Below, one piece after another: positions 50,443-63,521 of a DNA stretch of 64,000 nucleotides. Positions within the stretch are counted from its first letter, which is position 1. The number at the start of each line of letters is the position of its first letter. The notes under the pieces are model-generated. The model saw only the letters and a list, made by a program, of their open reading frames with translations, did no database searches and was not told the DNA's origin. Origin of the DNA: Serinus canaria (Eukaryota; Chordata; Aves; Passeriformes; Fringillidae); the NCBI RefSeq assembly GCF_022539315.1, contig NC_066323.1, forward strand, positions 15,861,719 to 15,925,718. The letters are read 5' to 3'. The translations under genes were made by a program, and so were the position numbers.

Positions 50443-53400
50443 TAAAATTGCTCCTTAGAAAAACTGCACACCACAGATGTGTTGCAGGAAAATGCAATCA
50501 GATCCCTTCTGAAGCCCTGTTCTGCCTTATTTTATCCATGAGTTAGAGGGGTAAAAGAACCCCAACAAAAATAAACACCCACTCTTTGTCAGGGAAAGCA
50601 GCAGGTGCAACTTTGCAAAGGTACTTGCTTTTTTACACAAAGCTATGTAACAGTATTTCTGCCTTATGAATTAGACCATTTTTGGGGATGAGAATCACTC
50701 AAAATATCACTCCAATGACAACAGTCTGATAAGTATTTAACTGAACTGTTTTGCTGGCTCTAGGACCGCAGAAGAACAAATATATTTGATAATCATTAGA
50801 ATTGAGGTGATCTAGTTTTCATCTCTTAAGTGAGTATGAAATACTCTGAAAAATCAACAAATATAGTAAAAAATAAAATAAAAATAATAACTCCCTCAGT
50901 TGTTCTATTAAATCAATTTTTTTTAAAAGATGCAAAATGTGCATGCCAGTGTGGGGAAGGAAACTTTAAGGAGCGACACCCAAACAAACTCCAATTCCTG
51001 TATAAAAGGATCAGAAAATAATAAATACCAGTGGGAAAAAGCAAAGTCTTCTTTTTACATGATGAGTTAAATGCAATTTTTAGAAAAGGAGTTAGAGCAT
51101 GTTCCTATCCACCTCACCCAGAAACTCAAGTTCATAGACTGAACTGCAGGAAACATGGCTTTTTGCTGAATTACATTTGTGGGGTCCTAATGAAGGCAGT
51201 GGGGCTATATGAGCTCAAAGTCCATGCAAAAATGGACTCAGCCAGTCCCTCTAGTGGTGTATAGAACCCATAGAGCCAGCGTCTATCTCTTCAGCAATGA
51301 TGTGAACGTGTTCTGTTAAAGTCTATTGACTTCAGGGGATGAACTGTTAATGTATGCCTATGTAAGTGTAGCTGGAGTTAGATCACCCACAGCTCTATCC
51401 ATCCCTGCAGCTGTGAAGCAGAGTCAAATCCTGATGATACGGGTTCAGCGGTTCTGGTCCATTTCACTTCCATATGCAAATTCTTAATCTGCAGGGAAAT
51501 AAGTTCCCATCTTCTTTGCTTCCCATTTCAGCTCAACAACTCTGAAAATTGCTTAATCTGCCCTTTTGCTGTTCATTAGCAAAGAGGACTTGCAATAGTA
51601 ACTGTTCACGTACAGCTCCCAGTAAACCAAAAAAACAAGTTTTCACCTGTACTTCAATCAGAACACCCTTAGATGACTGGAAAAAAGCTCAGTTTTCCTG
51701 TTAGTTGGCTGGTCAGAACCAAGAATTAAAACTTAACAGAAATCACACTTTATCACCAAAATTCAGAGATTCCATTTCAAAGCCACACACATTTGTCAAG
51801 CAAGAAGCATTTAGTTGCTGTAGTCCCTTGCCTGAATGTACCCATTTTAAAATTTGATCACCTACATAAAACTAAGAATAGGATCATATCATTTCATTGG
51901 CTGCAAGTCATAACCTTTCCAGGTCCTGTGAATACATCAGGCCGTAAAACCCTGATGTTCCCATATATCACCTAGCTAGACACAACAGTCTCCTGGGGTG
52001 AAGCTCTTTAGTAAGCATAACAGGTCCAGGATTTTGCAGCCCAGCCTGTTCAATCTTCCCCTGGGTAACAGGGAAGTGCTTGAGGGCCAGGCTAGGCACA
52101 CAAATCACAGGAGTTTGGTGCTTTCTCTTTTGACATAGCTGGCCAGGCACCAGGACACAGCCTGCTGTTACCTGTTGCCCTGGCACTGCAGATGCAAGGG
52201 TGCTTAAGTTACTTTGACTGGTTAAAAGGCTAGGTATGCCTCTCCTGAATAGAATGTCATTTGCCGTAGAGAATAGCTGATGTGAACAGAAAGCTGTAGC
52301 CTGCCAGGGGAGTGCAGGTGGATTGTCTCACATGGAAGTCTGCCTCTGACTTCAGTTTTGTTTCTTCCTGCTGGACAGTCTTACTTACAAAGAGTTCAAA
52401 AGCAACCTGCAGAATTAATACATCAGTGAATTACTAAATCTAGAAAGTCTGAATGTGCAAATACAAAAAGGAGTGTAAAAACAGACAAGAGAGCCCTGAG
52501 GAGTCAGAGTCAATGCCATGCTGATAATGAACTCCAAGAGAAGAATCTATTAATACTGCCTGATGAGCTTGCTCATCCACTTTATTGGAACACACAACTA
52601 AATTTATGACAAAGCTGTACCAGAGCTAAGCTTTAGAACAGAAATAAGGCCATGATCAAGTAAAGCTACATACACCCACTGAATTTTGTAATGCAAACTG
52701 CATACAATTTACAGGGTACAAAATTAAGCATATCCATGACTTGATTTATATTTTCCACTTAGCCTTATTTCTCCCACAGCTGTAATTAATGCTACACTGC
52801 AGCACAACCAACTGCCTGCAACTTCTGACTGCTCCTATCTCAGGATTCATACTGGGAGCAATCCTTGTTTGAAGAAATCAAAACCAAAGAAGTTCACTAC
52901 TATCCAAAAGATCTGATGGAAAGATCAAAGGCAGCTTGACCCAACCTCTCCCTTTAACTAATACACACCACTTGCAGAGGAAGATGTTTCCCATATTGTA
53001 TACACTCTACTATCTTTAGTACCTCAGGATGTATTATAACACCAAGCTTAATGCAGACTCAAAAAGCATATAAGGAATTAAGGTTCATTCATATTCTCTC
53101 TCTCTATCAGCTCTGTGAACCTGACAGGGTTTTTGTCCTCTTGTTTTTGGTTGCTTGTTAATTTGTTTCAGTCATTCTCTTCTGGCTCTGTTCTAACCTA
53201 GCAGAATTTTTTCTATGCAGTCTGACAGTCAATTGAAAATATAAATCAGAAGGAAGGAGTTTAGCTTTGTTAAGTTCACAAGCTGAACCTTTTATGCACA
53301 TAGAGAGCACAAAATGTACACCATTTGAAAGGAAGCAAGCCCCAAGTAATTAACCTCAAATACTGTAATTATCAGTGTTTTTTTCTTTTTAATCTAGACT

Positions 53401-53742
53401 CTTAAGAAATCATTCCAATTACTGTTTTGTTATTATGGAAACCACTTAATACAAAACACCTCAGGTTAGAAATGTTAACAGCAGATGAGCTTATGTAATC
53501 ACAAAGTCTTGTAGTGATGGATCAATAGAGGGGTAGTGCAACTGGCAGGCAGCCATCAGCTCAGTTGTTTCTTCTTTATTTTAGAGCTATTTCTTGTAGA
53601 ATATTCGTATAAAATGAAATGAAAGATCGTTTCCTTAGGTTTACTCAGTGAAGTTTTTCTTGACTGATATAAGACTGGTCACAAATAGAGAAATGCTCAT
53701 AATTTCCCACTGCACAGCTAAACCAAAATGTGCCCTTATTTC
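50443..53742. other. Unique non-coding stretch
   Basis: About 3.3 kb of ordinary non-coding sequence. No recognised gene, RNA or repeat family. Confidence 0.6.
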
Positions 53743-54159
53743 TCACTCTAGCATACCCTTTAACTTTGCAGGAATGACAGGCAGTTGGCACACACCACTT
53801 TTTTTCAGGTGACTGTGCTTCTCTTCTGCTCCTTTCCTCCTTTTTTCTTGGTCTATTGCAAAGCCACTATTAACAAAAATTATACTTAAATGACCAGTGG
53901 CATTACCCAAACAGCTCTTACTTTGTTGAGAGTTCACTGAGCCAGGCTTTCCCATCTCTAAGGGAAAATAGCGGGATTTAGATGCTACAAGCTCAATATC
54001 AACATTTTTCATATGAAAATAATGGAGACTGTTCTCTGGCTCCACTTCCACAGAGACATCAAGACTTTTTGGCATGGATAGTTTAGTACAATGAGCTATC
54101 TGTGCTTCTAGGACCACCTCAGAGCAGGTATTCTGCTGGACTTCCTGGTGGGTAAGCTT
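53743..54159 (-). other. Stop-free frame of unknown status (unsupported as a gene)
   Basis: Reading right to left, 138 codons run without a stop until 53743. The translation has ordinary protein-like composition, including a segment around MKNVDIELVASKSRYFPLE, but I recognise no family. The frame has no ATG near its left end. A possible exon could run from an acceptor-like gaagcacag at about 54099 to a donor-like caacaaa|GTAAGA near 53923, which would stay open throughout. A run of this length is expected about once by chance in six frames of 64 kb, so this is only a lead: exon, pseudogene fragment or chance. Confidence 0.15.
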
Positions 54160-54162
54160 TCA

Positions 54163-55231
54163 GTTATAACTGAAGTATGAAATTAAAAATAATAGATAAA
54201 CATTGGAGTCTGCTATAAATACAGTTTACTGGTAACACAGAACATTATACAGGCGGAACATGGTTGTTACACTCACATGAACCATAGTATCTTAATTTTA
54301 ACTTTGAAGTTGAAAGAAAACACTCAATATTTCCTTCACAATGGCAAATCACACTTTGGCAGGACATGAATTATTTTTTCCTACGCCAAATTCTTATTTT
54401 TTATGATATTCACAAGTATCTTCATGTTCTTATGGAGCTGAGCAAACATACCATACACTCTGTAATGTTGCCAACACCTACTACTCCCTTTTACTGCTTG
54501 AAGATAGAGGAGAATATATTGACACCATCTTGGGAAAGGAGGGAGTCTTCAGCAACCACACCAGAAACCTCTCCATCCCGAGACACACATGCCCCCAGAC
54601 TAGAAATGCCTTTTCCCACTTACATCATATAATCATTAATAGCAATCATTTAATTGATTTATTATAATGACAAGCAACCCTGACATCCAACCCATCAGGA
54701 ACTGCACAAGCAATTAAAAATACAATCCTGCAAAAGCATCATGAAACCGATACCATAAAATGAAATAATGTATTAAACTTTCACTTAGAATTCTTATGAA
54801 CCTATAAATATATAGTGAAGTATATTTTTCTCTCCCAAATGTAGATTCCTAGCACAGAAACATGTTGAAAAATAAGGTATATAGTGAGAAACAAGGGACA
54901 CAGGCTTCACTTCAGAGGTCTGAATAACCCATTGCAAAATAAATTATGCAAAAATATCTCACATGCTAACAATAAGAAATTCTTTGTTCTTAGGGATGAC
55001 ATATTCCCAAGATTTAGGATGCATGTTCTCACTTTAGTTTTTTTTTCAGAATCAGAGAGAATTGTATGGTAATTGCTGATTCTGCAATAAGAGTGCTAGC
55101 AATATTGTTAACTGACTTTCCCTCCCAGTTTCAGTTGGTAATACAGTAATTTTTCCACCTCCAGGATTATATTACCTGCCAACACAACCCCAAATGGCTT
55201 GGAAAAGAAGGGAATTTTATTGCACTGCTTT
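54163..55231. other. Unique AT-rich non-coding stretch
   Basis: No supportable gene or repeat. Frames are below 90 codons. Confidence 0.6.
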
Positions 55232-55345
55232 AGGCCATGTCTACATTGGGTAGTTGTACCACTTTAACCATGGTTAGCTTACATTAAGGTAGCTGGTGTG
55301 TACATCAGACTGGTTTTCAAAGTGATTTAGTACCTCAGGCTATAC
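55232..55345 (+). mobile_element. Probable ancient DNA-transposon (MITE-like) remnant
   Basis: The segment beginning taggccatgtctacattggg and continuing through tagttgtaccactttaacca, ggtgtgtacatcagactgg and ttttcaaagtgatttag resembles a family of non-autonomous DNA elements common in turtle and crocodile genomes. These characteristically start with ggccatgtctacactgg-like words and carry accggtttaa-like and gtgtagacac-like internal motifs. The resemblance is from memory, and the copy is too decayed to show clean terminal inverted repeats. If right, it predates the bird radiation. Confidence 0.4.
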
Positions 55346-58300
55346 TAAGCAGCCCTCCTTAGAGCAGACATTAATCCATTTTGCAGGAAGCCTGTTCCCT
55401 GTGGAGTTCATATGGCCCTAGCTGTTCTGCTGCCACAAGTCCTTTACTTCGTAACCCTGTGCTAAGCTGCCTTGATATTTCTGTCTCCAGTGTGTTGATG
55501 CTGCCTTTGCTAGATGCATTTTCTGTTTATCAGTAGCCCTACAGATATCAACATATCAAGCTTATCTATCTGCTCTAGGACACATGCACCCCTCTGGGTC
55601 CCTTCATGGATCTGTGCTTAGTTTTCAGACCTGACTGCTCTTGCCAAAGACACTTACTCAGCCTCACCACAGGATGATATCCTGCAGTATAGATGTTTTC
55701 AGGGAATTGCTAGAGCAGAAAGGCAAAAGGCTGACCAAAGTTTCAATCAAGGCTGAGTTAAAGCACAGGACTCTGGTAAAGGTGCTGTAAAACTAGAGGC
55801 CATGATGGAAACACCAGCAGAGCTCCTAGACATGAGGTGACAATTGTATTTTTGTACCCAGGCTATAGACAAAGCCAAAACAAACCAACAAGGTCATGGT
55901 GCCTGCACTGTCATAAACACCCACGGTGGAAGTAGCAGGCTCTGAGGACTCACTGAGGGTGCCCAGCACCCCATGCATGAGGTCTGACCTGGAAGAGAGT
56001 TATAGGGTGGCTGAGACTATGCAGATGAGATAGGGGCAGAGAGAGCCCAGGAATGGCAGCAACAATGAAAAATAACCTCAACAGCCATCTTATCACCACA
56101 GCTGGGATTTGCCAGTAAGTATAATGTGCAGTATTGTTACAAAAGGCTCCTCAGGGTTTTCAAAAGGCTGGGGTTTTTTCATTAGGAGCTCAGTTGAAGG
56201 AGATAGCCCCCTTTCCATCTATCTGTTCAGCCCTCTCACAGATCTTTGTCCTTTAGTACATGACATTCACAGGTTTCCTGGGTCATGAGGAAACTCCTGG
56301 GTCATTCCTCCCAAATCCTATCCCCAAATCAAAAATTGATACTTTAAATTTCTGATATAGGGTACATTTTTGTGTTCATATTTAGGGCTTCATGCTCTTC
56401 ACACAACACAGTCCTGTGTCTCAAAGGGAGTGCAGCTGTGTGGAAGCCAGAGGGATGGGCACGACTCAGCCCTTGCATTGCATCACCCTCAGTCCAAGCA
56501 GCTGGTGGTGAAGCCCCTGCTCTGCACAGCAACAGGGGAGTGAGAGGCATTGGGAGCAGCAACATATTCTGCCTTGGAGGGTGCTGGTTTGGGACAGGAG
56601 GGGCAAGAAAGGAGAACAGCCAGAATCTTTGCTGCACTCTACCATGCAGCAGAGTGAGAGTACAGAGAGGACATGCACTGCATCAAATCTTGTCCTGAGC
56701 CCAAACACCTCACCGTGGCCTCTGGTCAGATGAGAAATGCAGTCCCCATGAGAAGCTTCTCCTACTATCCTTGAGATTTTCAGAAGTGGAAGAGCTTTTC
56801 AAGCTGAGGGTTTGCTTCTTTGCCACAGTAAATGTTCACTGTGTCTTAATTCAGACTGCTTCGGTATTCAAATTTCAGAAAGAAAGAACAGCTCTTGCTT
56901 CTCACTTCAATTCTATTTCAAGAGAAAAGACTCTTTTCCTTTCCAAATACAAAAAATGATATTAATTTTATTTATTTCTACCTTTTGTATGAATAAAGGA
57001 GGGCTATAGTTTCTAGGAAAATGTTGTCTTTGTACTTCTCTTTTATGTTGCAAGTTCTTTTCTTTACTCTTGAATTTGCTATGAGCAAAGGGAGTGAGGA
57101 GAGCTGCAAATATAATCTTGAGACCTCTGTATGCAAAAGCATGAATCATGAGTGGTTCCTGGCTTATTTGCCTGTCTACAAGCATCTGGTGCCAGCTACC
57201 TATGCAGAGTTGCCTGCTGGGCTCCACACAACTATTCCTGAAGGCTATAGCACTGCCTGAGATCCTTCACTACACCTTCTTTATGACCCCCATTCTTAAC
57301 ACTCAAATGTTTCAAACTGTACTGGGTGCTTTCCTTTGTTCAGGATACCTAAATCAAGCCCGGAGCAGCTCATTCCAATATTTTTAATTTCCAAGCCACA
57401 GTATAGGTAAATATGCAACACAGACTCATATTTAACATTGTACACGTCAAAAACTTGTTCTGAACCGAGTCACAAAGTACATCTAAACACAGATCCCCTT
57501 ACTCCAAGAGGCTCCCACTTCTGCTGTGCATTGTGGTCCATGTTGTGAGGCAGCAGTAAAAGAAAAATCAGGGTCTGACTGCACATCTTTAATATTGTCT
57601 AAGTGGGCATAAGAAAAGGAAAAGCACTGATTTCACATAAGAAATCAATTAAGCATTGAGCCATCTTGTGTCGTGTTATTAAATGTGTTCCACATCTATC
57701 AATTCCAAAACACAGAACTGCTCCAACTAGGTATAAAGTTCTGCAACCAAACATGGATCCCAATGAAATCAAGTGATAAGACTGCCACTAGACTTCAGCA
57801 AGCATGGGCCTTGCTCTAGAGGGATTGTTAAGACTGCAGTTTTTATTTTGTTTGCCTAGGGGAACTTTATGCAATCTTGTTTTGTGTATAAAGCATATCA
57901 GTCTACCCCAGTAACTTTGTACCTACTGGAAAATTTCAAGAGACAGCCCAAAGACATCAAGTTTCTATGAATTCAATAAAAATAAGAAAATGGGTGGCAG
58001 AGAAAGACCCTATCAGTGCTCAGTGAAGGCCACATGGCAAAACAGCTCACAAATCTTTTCATCTCAGATAAGATAATTCACACCGAAGGCAAATGGGGAA
58101 CACCAGACTTTAGTCCTGCAACCCCTGGAGCCAGCTCAGTTTTGTTGCTTTTTTAAGAGTGTAAGATCAAGATTCAGGATTAAACTCATTCAAGGTTTGG
58201 GGTGCTTTTTGTGTGGTTTTTATCAGAAGACAGAGCCTGCCAGTGGCTTCACAAGTAGCAAGAGGTAGCAAGAATAAGCAGTGATCAAACACCATTCCTT

Positions 58301-61300
58301 CCATGACACCATCAGACTCTCAAATATCCTACCTGCAGAAATAAGAGGAAAGTGATTTGAAAAAAACATCTTGATGAGAAGGGTATTGCAAAAGCTGAAT
58401 GATCCTCCCTTTATCTCCTCTCTGATTCTTGAGGTGTCATAATCAGTTACATTAAACCCTTCTCATATTTGCATCTCAGGGATTTTCCCTGGTAAGTCAA
58501 GAAGAATTTCCTTCTTAAATATTGTTTTGTGGATATTTTTTAGATAAACACAGCCAGTTTCAGCTGTATTTCAGTGATAAAGACATATTCCTAGGGGAAG
58601 ACTTGCCATCTTATAGCCATGACAGTAGGTTTTCTGCAGTTTTTTTTAACACTGAGATAAGTATGGGGCTTGTCTTTGTCTCCTCGGGCCAAACTTGCAT
58701 ACTGAGAATGAATCTTTGTTAGTGTGCCTAATCCAATAAATATAAGAAATATCCCTGCAGACCGGGAAGAGTGGCTCTCCTATATAGCTTACTCTTTTGG
58801 TTTTTTTTTAGTCTCTTGCCTGGTTTGATGTTACCACAGACCAGGCCCTGCCCCAGGGGAGCATAAGGAGCTGACAGGAGCTGTGGCACAAAAAGCTAGA
58901 TTTTGCTCCTCCACCCAGACAAAGTGCCTCTGGGGTTGCATAGCCCTGGGCTACCTCTGTGGAATTGTGGTGTTGGAGATGCTTGTGTAGGAAAAAGGCT
59001 TCTTCTAGAAATCAGCTCAAGATGGGCTCTGAACAGTTCACAGTCATTGATCAACAACAATTTTTTTCCCTTTGTCAGTCAGCCATGAAGTAGGATTTTG
59101 CAGGAAAGGAGGTGACAATGTATTTCTGGAACTGCTCCAGTACCTCCCCCTGTCCCATGTTCAGAGGCCAAGTATGAGCTCTGTCCTGCTTCTTGCATGA
59201 TCCATAGGATTTATCTGCTGTTACTACAGCTCCTTGCTTACAACTGGATCTCTCTGTCCTTGGCAGGATCAAGAACTCTGGTCTTGCATGTATAAATGTG
59301 TGATGAATGCCAATATGTTAAAGACTCAAAGGTAAAGTTGGCTCCAGAACTGCATTGCACATTGTTAACTGCTTGTGAACACAGAAGGCTCTAAGCTCCT
59401 CTCAATGATTTCACATGTAATTTTTGCATCACGTGCTCAGGGACAATTTGGCAATGTATAAATTGTGGTTGCAAGATGCCTTTTTACTTCATTCACTTGA
59501 GTATTTTTTTTTTTATTAGTTTTCAGACCTTTGCCATTATTTCACCATGGAAGCATTTTACATAGAAACACAGCCATAATTCTGGGCCTTTGAATTTGAA
59601 TTACTCCAATTAAAAATACAAAAACCAAAACCCCAGAAAAAACAATGAATAAAAAACTCTTGCTTTGGGCTTCACTCATGGTAGGTTTGGACTATCTTCA
59701 CTGAAGAACACAAAACCTAGTTCTACTTTTCCTGTTGAAACACATGGGATTTGTTCTTGCACAACTGATACAGTGTTTAACTGGGGGCTTGCTGAATAAC
59801 TTGCAGAAGTGAGCACAAAATCTTTTGCATCACTCCAGACTATATTTTGTTTAATTCAATATTTTATTGGCACATAGTAAAATAGGTAAAATGAATTCAC
59901 AAATTTTAGATAGAATAGCAGTTATTTTACTTATGAAATTCTAATTCCACTCATTTTTGGGGTGTGCCCCCAGAAAGGTTGAGGGATTTTAGTATAAAAT
60001 CAGCCTTCAGTCAGGCAACTGTTTGTAAGTGAAAGAGCCAAATATCATCCAGGAAACCCAAAATATGTATAAGAGTGCAATTCAGACTGAAATAAAATCT
60101 TTCACTTGTCATCAGAAGGGGAAAAAACTAAACAGTGCTAAATACAGCCACTGTAAAGAAGGTTAACATTTTACCAGAGTATATTTTCTGCTCAGGTACT
60201 CTAGGGCAGCTTGTTCACTCTCTTTGCCTTGTACTATTTCCTGTGGGTGCTGCCCTGAGAGCTTGTAACATTCAAGAACAGACTTAGGAGACAGTTTTCA
60301 TATGCCGAGTGCTACTTTCAAAGCAATCATTGCTGCTTTTAACTTGCAACTGGTGTCTACAAAGAGCCAGAGACTTCATTTGGAAGAGCAGGGGAATAAT
60401 GTTATGGATATATAAACAATATATGAGTATCTTACATTTCTGTGCATGCAAGAAATTTCTATTAGAATGGAAGTGATCACCTTCAGCATGGCCATTCATC
60501 TCCCTATACATTTCCATATTTTCCATAATATATACCATAATTAATTGGTTCTACTAAACCTTAGAAATTAGACCTTCAGCTTAAGAAATAAAACATTATT
60601 CAGCCCATATATTTATTACATAGACTATATATTAAGCACTGATTTATAAGTCTCAAGAAGACAATGTTCCAAAATATTCTTTCCAAAATAGAATGGCTTT
60701 AGAAGCTATAACTGTGCTGACAGAGGTTAATTTTTCTATTAAAAGGGAGTGTTTCCATCTTAGCATCTAAATTCACTTTAGTCTTGCCTGATTTACAAGC
60801 AGCTGCTGACTGAGAGTTATACATAAGTAAGCATGGGCTGAAACTGGAACAAATTTTTAAACTTAGATTGTTTGATAGTTAAATGGCAGTAACATGGCCC
60901 ACACCAAAATGGACCATGCAACTGAAAATTTTGGTGCTGATAAGCTATAGGGTTGGGTTTTTTCCAAAATACCTTTTCAACAGTTATTTGCAAAATGTGC
61001 CTGATAAAAAAACCCAGAACTTATTTTGTTATAATATAGTTTTTCTTAAAAATCTTCATACTAAGGACCTCTTTGGTTTTCTCAGCCTCTCAGGCAGGAA
61101 TTTTCACTTAACACCTGCTTGAACTTTTACAGCTTACATAAAACAACACCAAAAGAGGAAAATGCACAATTGTCCTAGCTGCACAAGTGTAAAGCAAGAG
61201 TAGGGATGCTGACTGCAGTACATGAAGATAGGCATTTTCAAGTACATTAGAGGAAATGTTATGCCTGATAAGCTTTGACTTTACCTTTGAATTCATTAAG

Positions 61301-61559
61301 GGACCAAGTATGGCTCATAGAGGCTTAAGTGGTCAAAGAGAGGCAGGGGAGACTTCCAGAAGGGAAGTGCCTTATTCCTGCAAAGACCATGCTTTCCCCT
61401 GGGACCCTGAGAAGGGGGAGCCAGGAAAATGCTTTCTCTACACTCACTATCATAGGAGAGATTACTTTAATCCTTTAGAGTTTGAGAATGGAAGGGGAAG
61501 AGAAGGGCTCTGTGTGCCTTTTCTCCAGTTGAGTGCTCAATAATAGACCTCAGCAGAGA
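55346..61559. other. Unique non-coding stretch
   Basis: About 6.2 kb without a supported gene or known repeat. A patch at 56344-56708 has overlapping frames on both strands (up to 108 codons) through GC-richer composition. A plus frame at 61256-61543 (95 codons) looks protein-like in composition but matches nothing I know. Confidence 0.6.
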
Positions 61560-61580
61560 TTAAAAAAAGTTTGAGTCAAC

Positions 61581-61586
61581 TTTATT
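61581..61586 (-). terminator. Minus-strand AATAAA, possible poly-A signal
   Basis: TTTATT on the plus strand reads AATAAA on minus, followed downstream by a T-rich stretch (ctttttttaa on minus, 61560-61569), an arrangement seen at real polyadenylation sites. It lies downstream of the CpG-retaining minus-strand block at 61.8-62.4 kb. AATAAA is common by chance in AT-rich DNA. Confidence 0.25.
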
Positions 61587-61794
61587 GAAAATCATTTAGT
61601 TCCCAAGTACCAACACATCAACTTTACAAGGCAGACTTCAGCTGGTACCTTATATGTTGAAGGTTTCATGCTGTCTTTTAACTATTAAAGCTAATCACAT
61701 CTTTTAATGAATTCTTCCATTATTTTAATCTCTTCTAGGGAGATGGACTCATTTTTATGTACTTTGTATTTATAGTTCCTCTTCCTGCTCTGGA

Positions 61795-62395
61795 TTACTC
61801 CAGACTTGTGAAGTGAGCAGCATCACTAGTACCAGTCAACAGACTGGTACAAGTTCTAGCTGCTGCAAACACTCCTCTCTTACGTTTGCAAAGCTGTACA
61901 GATAAAAGAGTAAATCTAGTCCTGTTTACTAAGTATCTCGCTGAAGGACCTGGTCCACTACCACGAACCTGGTTCACTGAGGCTGCGGCAAAATCTAAGT
62001 TACAGACAGCACCAGTCTCAGCACCTTTTGAGATGGACAATCAAAGTTAACACAAGGAAACTGGTGTTTTTCAGCTTTTCTGAAAGGCTGAATCCACCAT
62101 GTCTGTGTTTCTTAAGCAAGTTGGAATCGCTTCTCAAGAAGAGCTGTATGCATGTCACAGCTCTGCTCTTCAATTAGCATTCTCGTTCTTAACCTAAAGT
62201 CACTTGCAGCCGTTTTGATGGCCAAATTCAAGTAGATTAACTTACATCCTTAAAGCAACATACAAAAAGTCTCCTGGCTCATAAATGTTCCTTCCAACAG
62301 GGTTGCATTCGCAAGAAAATACAGAGCAGCTATAGATATTTTTATTTGCTGAATCAGATTTAATAAAGCCTAACCAAGAGTCCACTCTGTATCAT
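61795..62395 (-). other. CpG-retaining block with broken protein-like frames, minus strand
   Basis: On the minus strand three open segments follow one another in different frames: about 62395-62235 (ends in LYVALRM then stop), about 62250-62110 (opens KLIYLNLAIKTAAS), and 62040-61795 (81 codons, opening in a TTG and ending HFTSLE then stop). A donor-like aggat|GTAAGT lies where the first meets the second (about 62238). Eight CpGs fall in about 430 bases (61883-62311), clearly more than in neighbouring DNA. It could be a decayed gene copy, terminal exons of an unknown minus-strand transcript, or chance. No protein family is recognised, and there is no poly-A tail on the minus strand to mark a retrocopy. 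Confidence 0.2.
61829..61850. repeat. Inverted repeat, 9-bp arms, 4-base loop
   Basis: gtaccagtc at 61829-61837 and gactggtac at 61842-61850 are exact reverse complements around aaca. It is a perfect but short hairpin. Confidence 0.85.
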
Positions 62396-62460
62396 GGACA
62401 TTGAATAGGCATTCAGTACTATGACTTTTGTTTTTTACAGTGCACAGATCATCCTGAGAT

Positions 62461-62494
62461 GAGAGAATTCAGCTGAGAGGAGAGAATTCAGCTG
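62461..62494. repeat. Two-copy direct repeat gagagaattcagctg, period 19
   Basis: Perfect 15-base copies lie at 62461-62475 and 62480-62494. A local tandem duplication. Confidence 0.9.
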
Positions 62495-63487
62495 GGGTGG
62501 AGGCACATCCCAAACCCAGAGCTGGGTTCTTTCATACTCTGCACAAACTTTCTCATAAGGAGAGCAGCAATGCCAGGGCACTGTCCTGGCTGAATACTTT
62601 GGAAAAGCTGCTTGCTGCATCACACCTTGCTAGTGCTCAGGGGACTGTGTGCCACCAGCCTTTAACCTCCTGCCAAGTGCTTTTGGCTCAGAAAAGAGAG
62701 CAACAAGAAAAGGAAGGGAGTCTTTGGGCCACAAATGCCAGGAGTTGGTGCCTGCACCCAGCCCTGCAGCGCTGCTTTGCAGCCTGGCAGCAAAGAGCCA
62801 ACACCCACTCTGAATTCACAAATGCAACTACTTTCCCCCGAGGTAAATTGAATTGACTACATCTTTGTTAGGGAGGTATCTCCCCCTGCCTAAAGCCATA
62901 GCTCAAAGAAGGTTTTTCCCATTGCAAAATCTAGGATTAAAAGCAGATACTGCTATGTTTCTACCTTCACAAATCAAGATGATTAGTCATTAGATGGCTT
63001 GTTTCACTACCAAATAAGATAAGATAGTAACAAGAAAACATTAACATGGGTAAGACTTTGATTACTTGCCAATTAATTTAACTGGTTAAACTGTGTGCAG
63101 AAACCATGGAAAATTGACAGTGGGTAATACAATGCAGATGTATATGCTGGCAGACAAATTAAAGAAATTAGACCCTGATAAAGGTGATGACTTGCTAATT
63201 TCAGTCTTCATGGGGGTAGTAAACAAACAGAGCTCCATCTGCTGAAAATTCACTTCCTAGGAGCAAAATCACAATTCCAGGTGATCACAGGGGAAATATT
63301 ATTCTGCTACTGGACATCTAACAGCATTAAAATGCCATGATCATTTTGGTGATCCTTTTTACAGTGCTTTAACACAACATCTGAGTTTGCCTGTTAGACT
63401 TCAACACTGGAAAACTTATGCCAAGAAAGAAATAAGGCAGAGCTATTTCTTAGCAAGCCAAAGGAAGAGTTACTTAAAGGGTGAAGA
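62495..63487. other. Unique non-coding stretch
   Basis: No recognised gene. The plus frame 62497-62856 (119 codons) overlaps other frames, matches no family I know and begins without a convincing context. Confidence 0.6.
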
Positions 63488-63521
63488 TGAACATGTTGAA
63501 TGGGAAAATTCAACATGTTCA
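63488..63521. repeat. Perfect inverted repeat, 14-bp arms, 6-base loop
   Basis: The left arm tgaacatgttgaat (63488-63501) and right arm attcaacatgttca (63508-63521) are exact reverse complements around gggaaa. A partial third copy of attcaac follows at 63523. The arms contain acatgt, itself a palindrome. It could form a stable hairpin in RNA or a small cruciform. Confidence 0.92.

Noticed and set aside
61256..61543. 95-codon plus frame with protein-like composition
   Set aside because: No ATG context, splice signal or known family supports it.
61829..61850. Short hairpin as a possible microRNA precursor
   Set aside because: A 9-bp stem is far too short for a microRNA precursor and the flanks do not extend the pairing.
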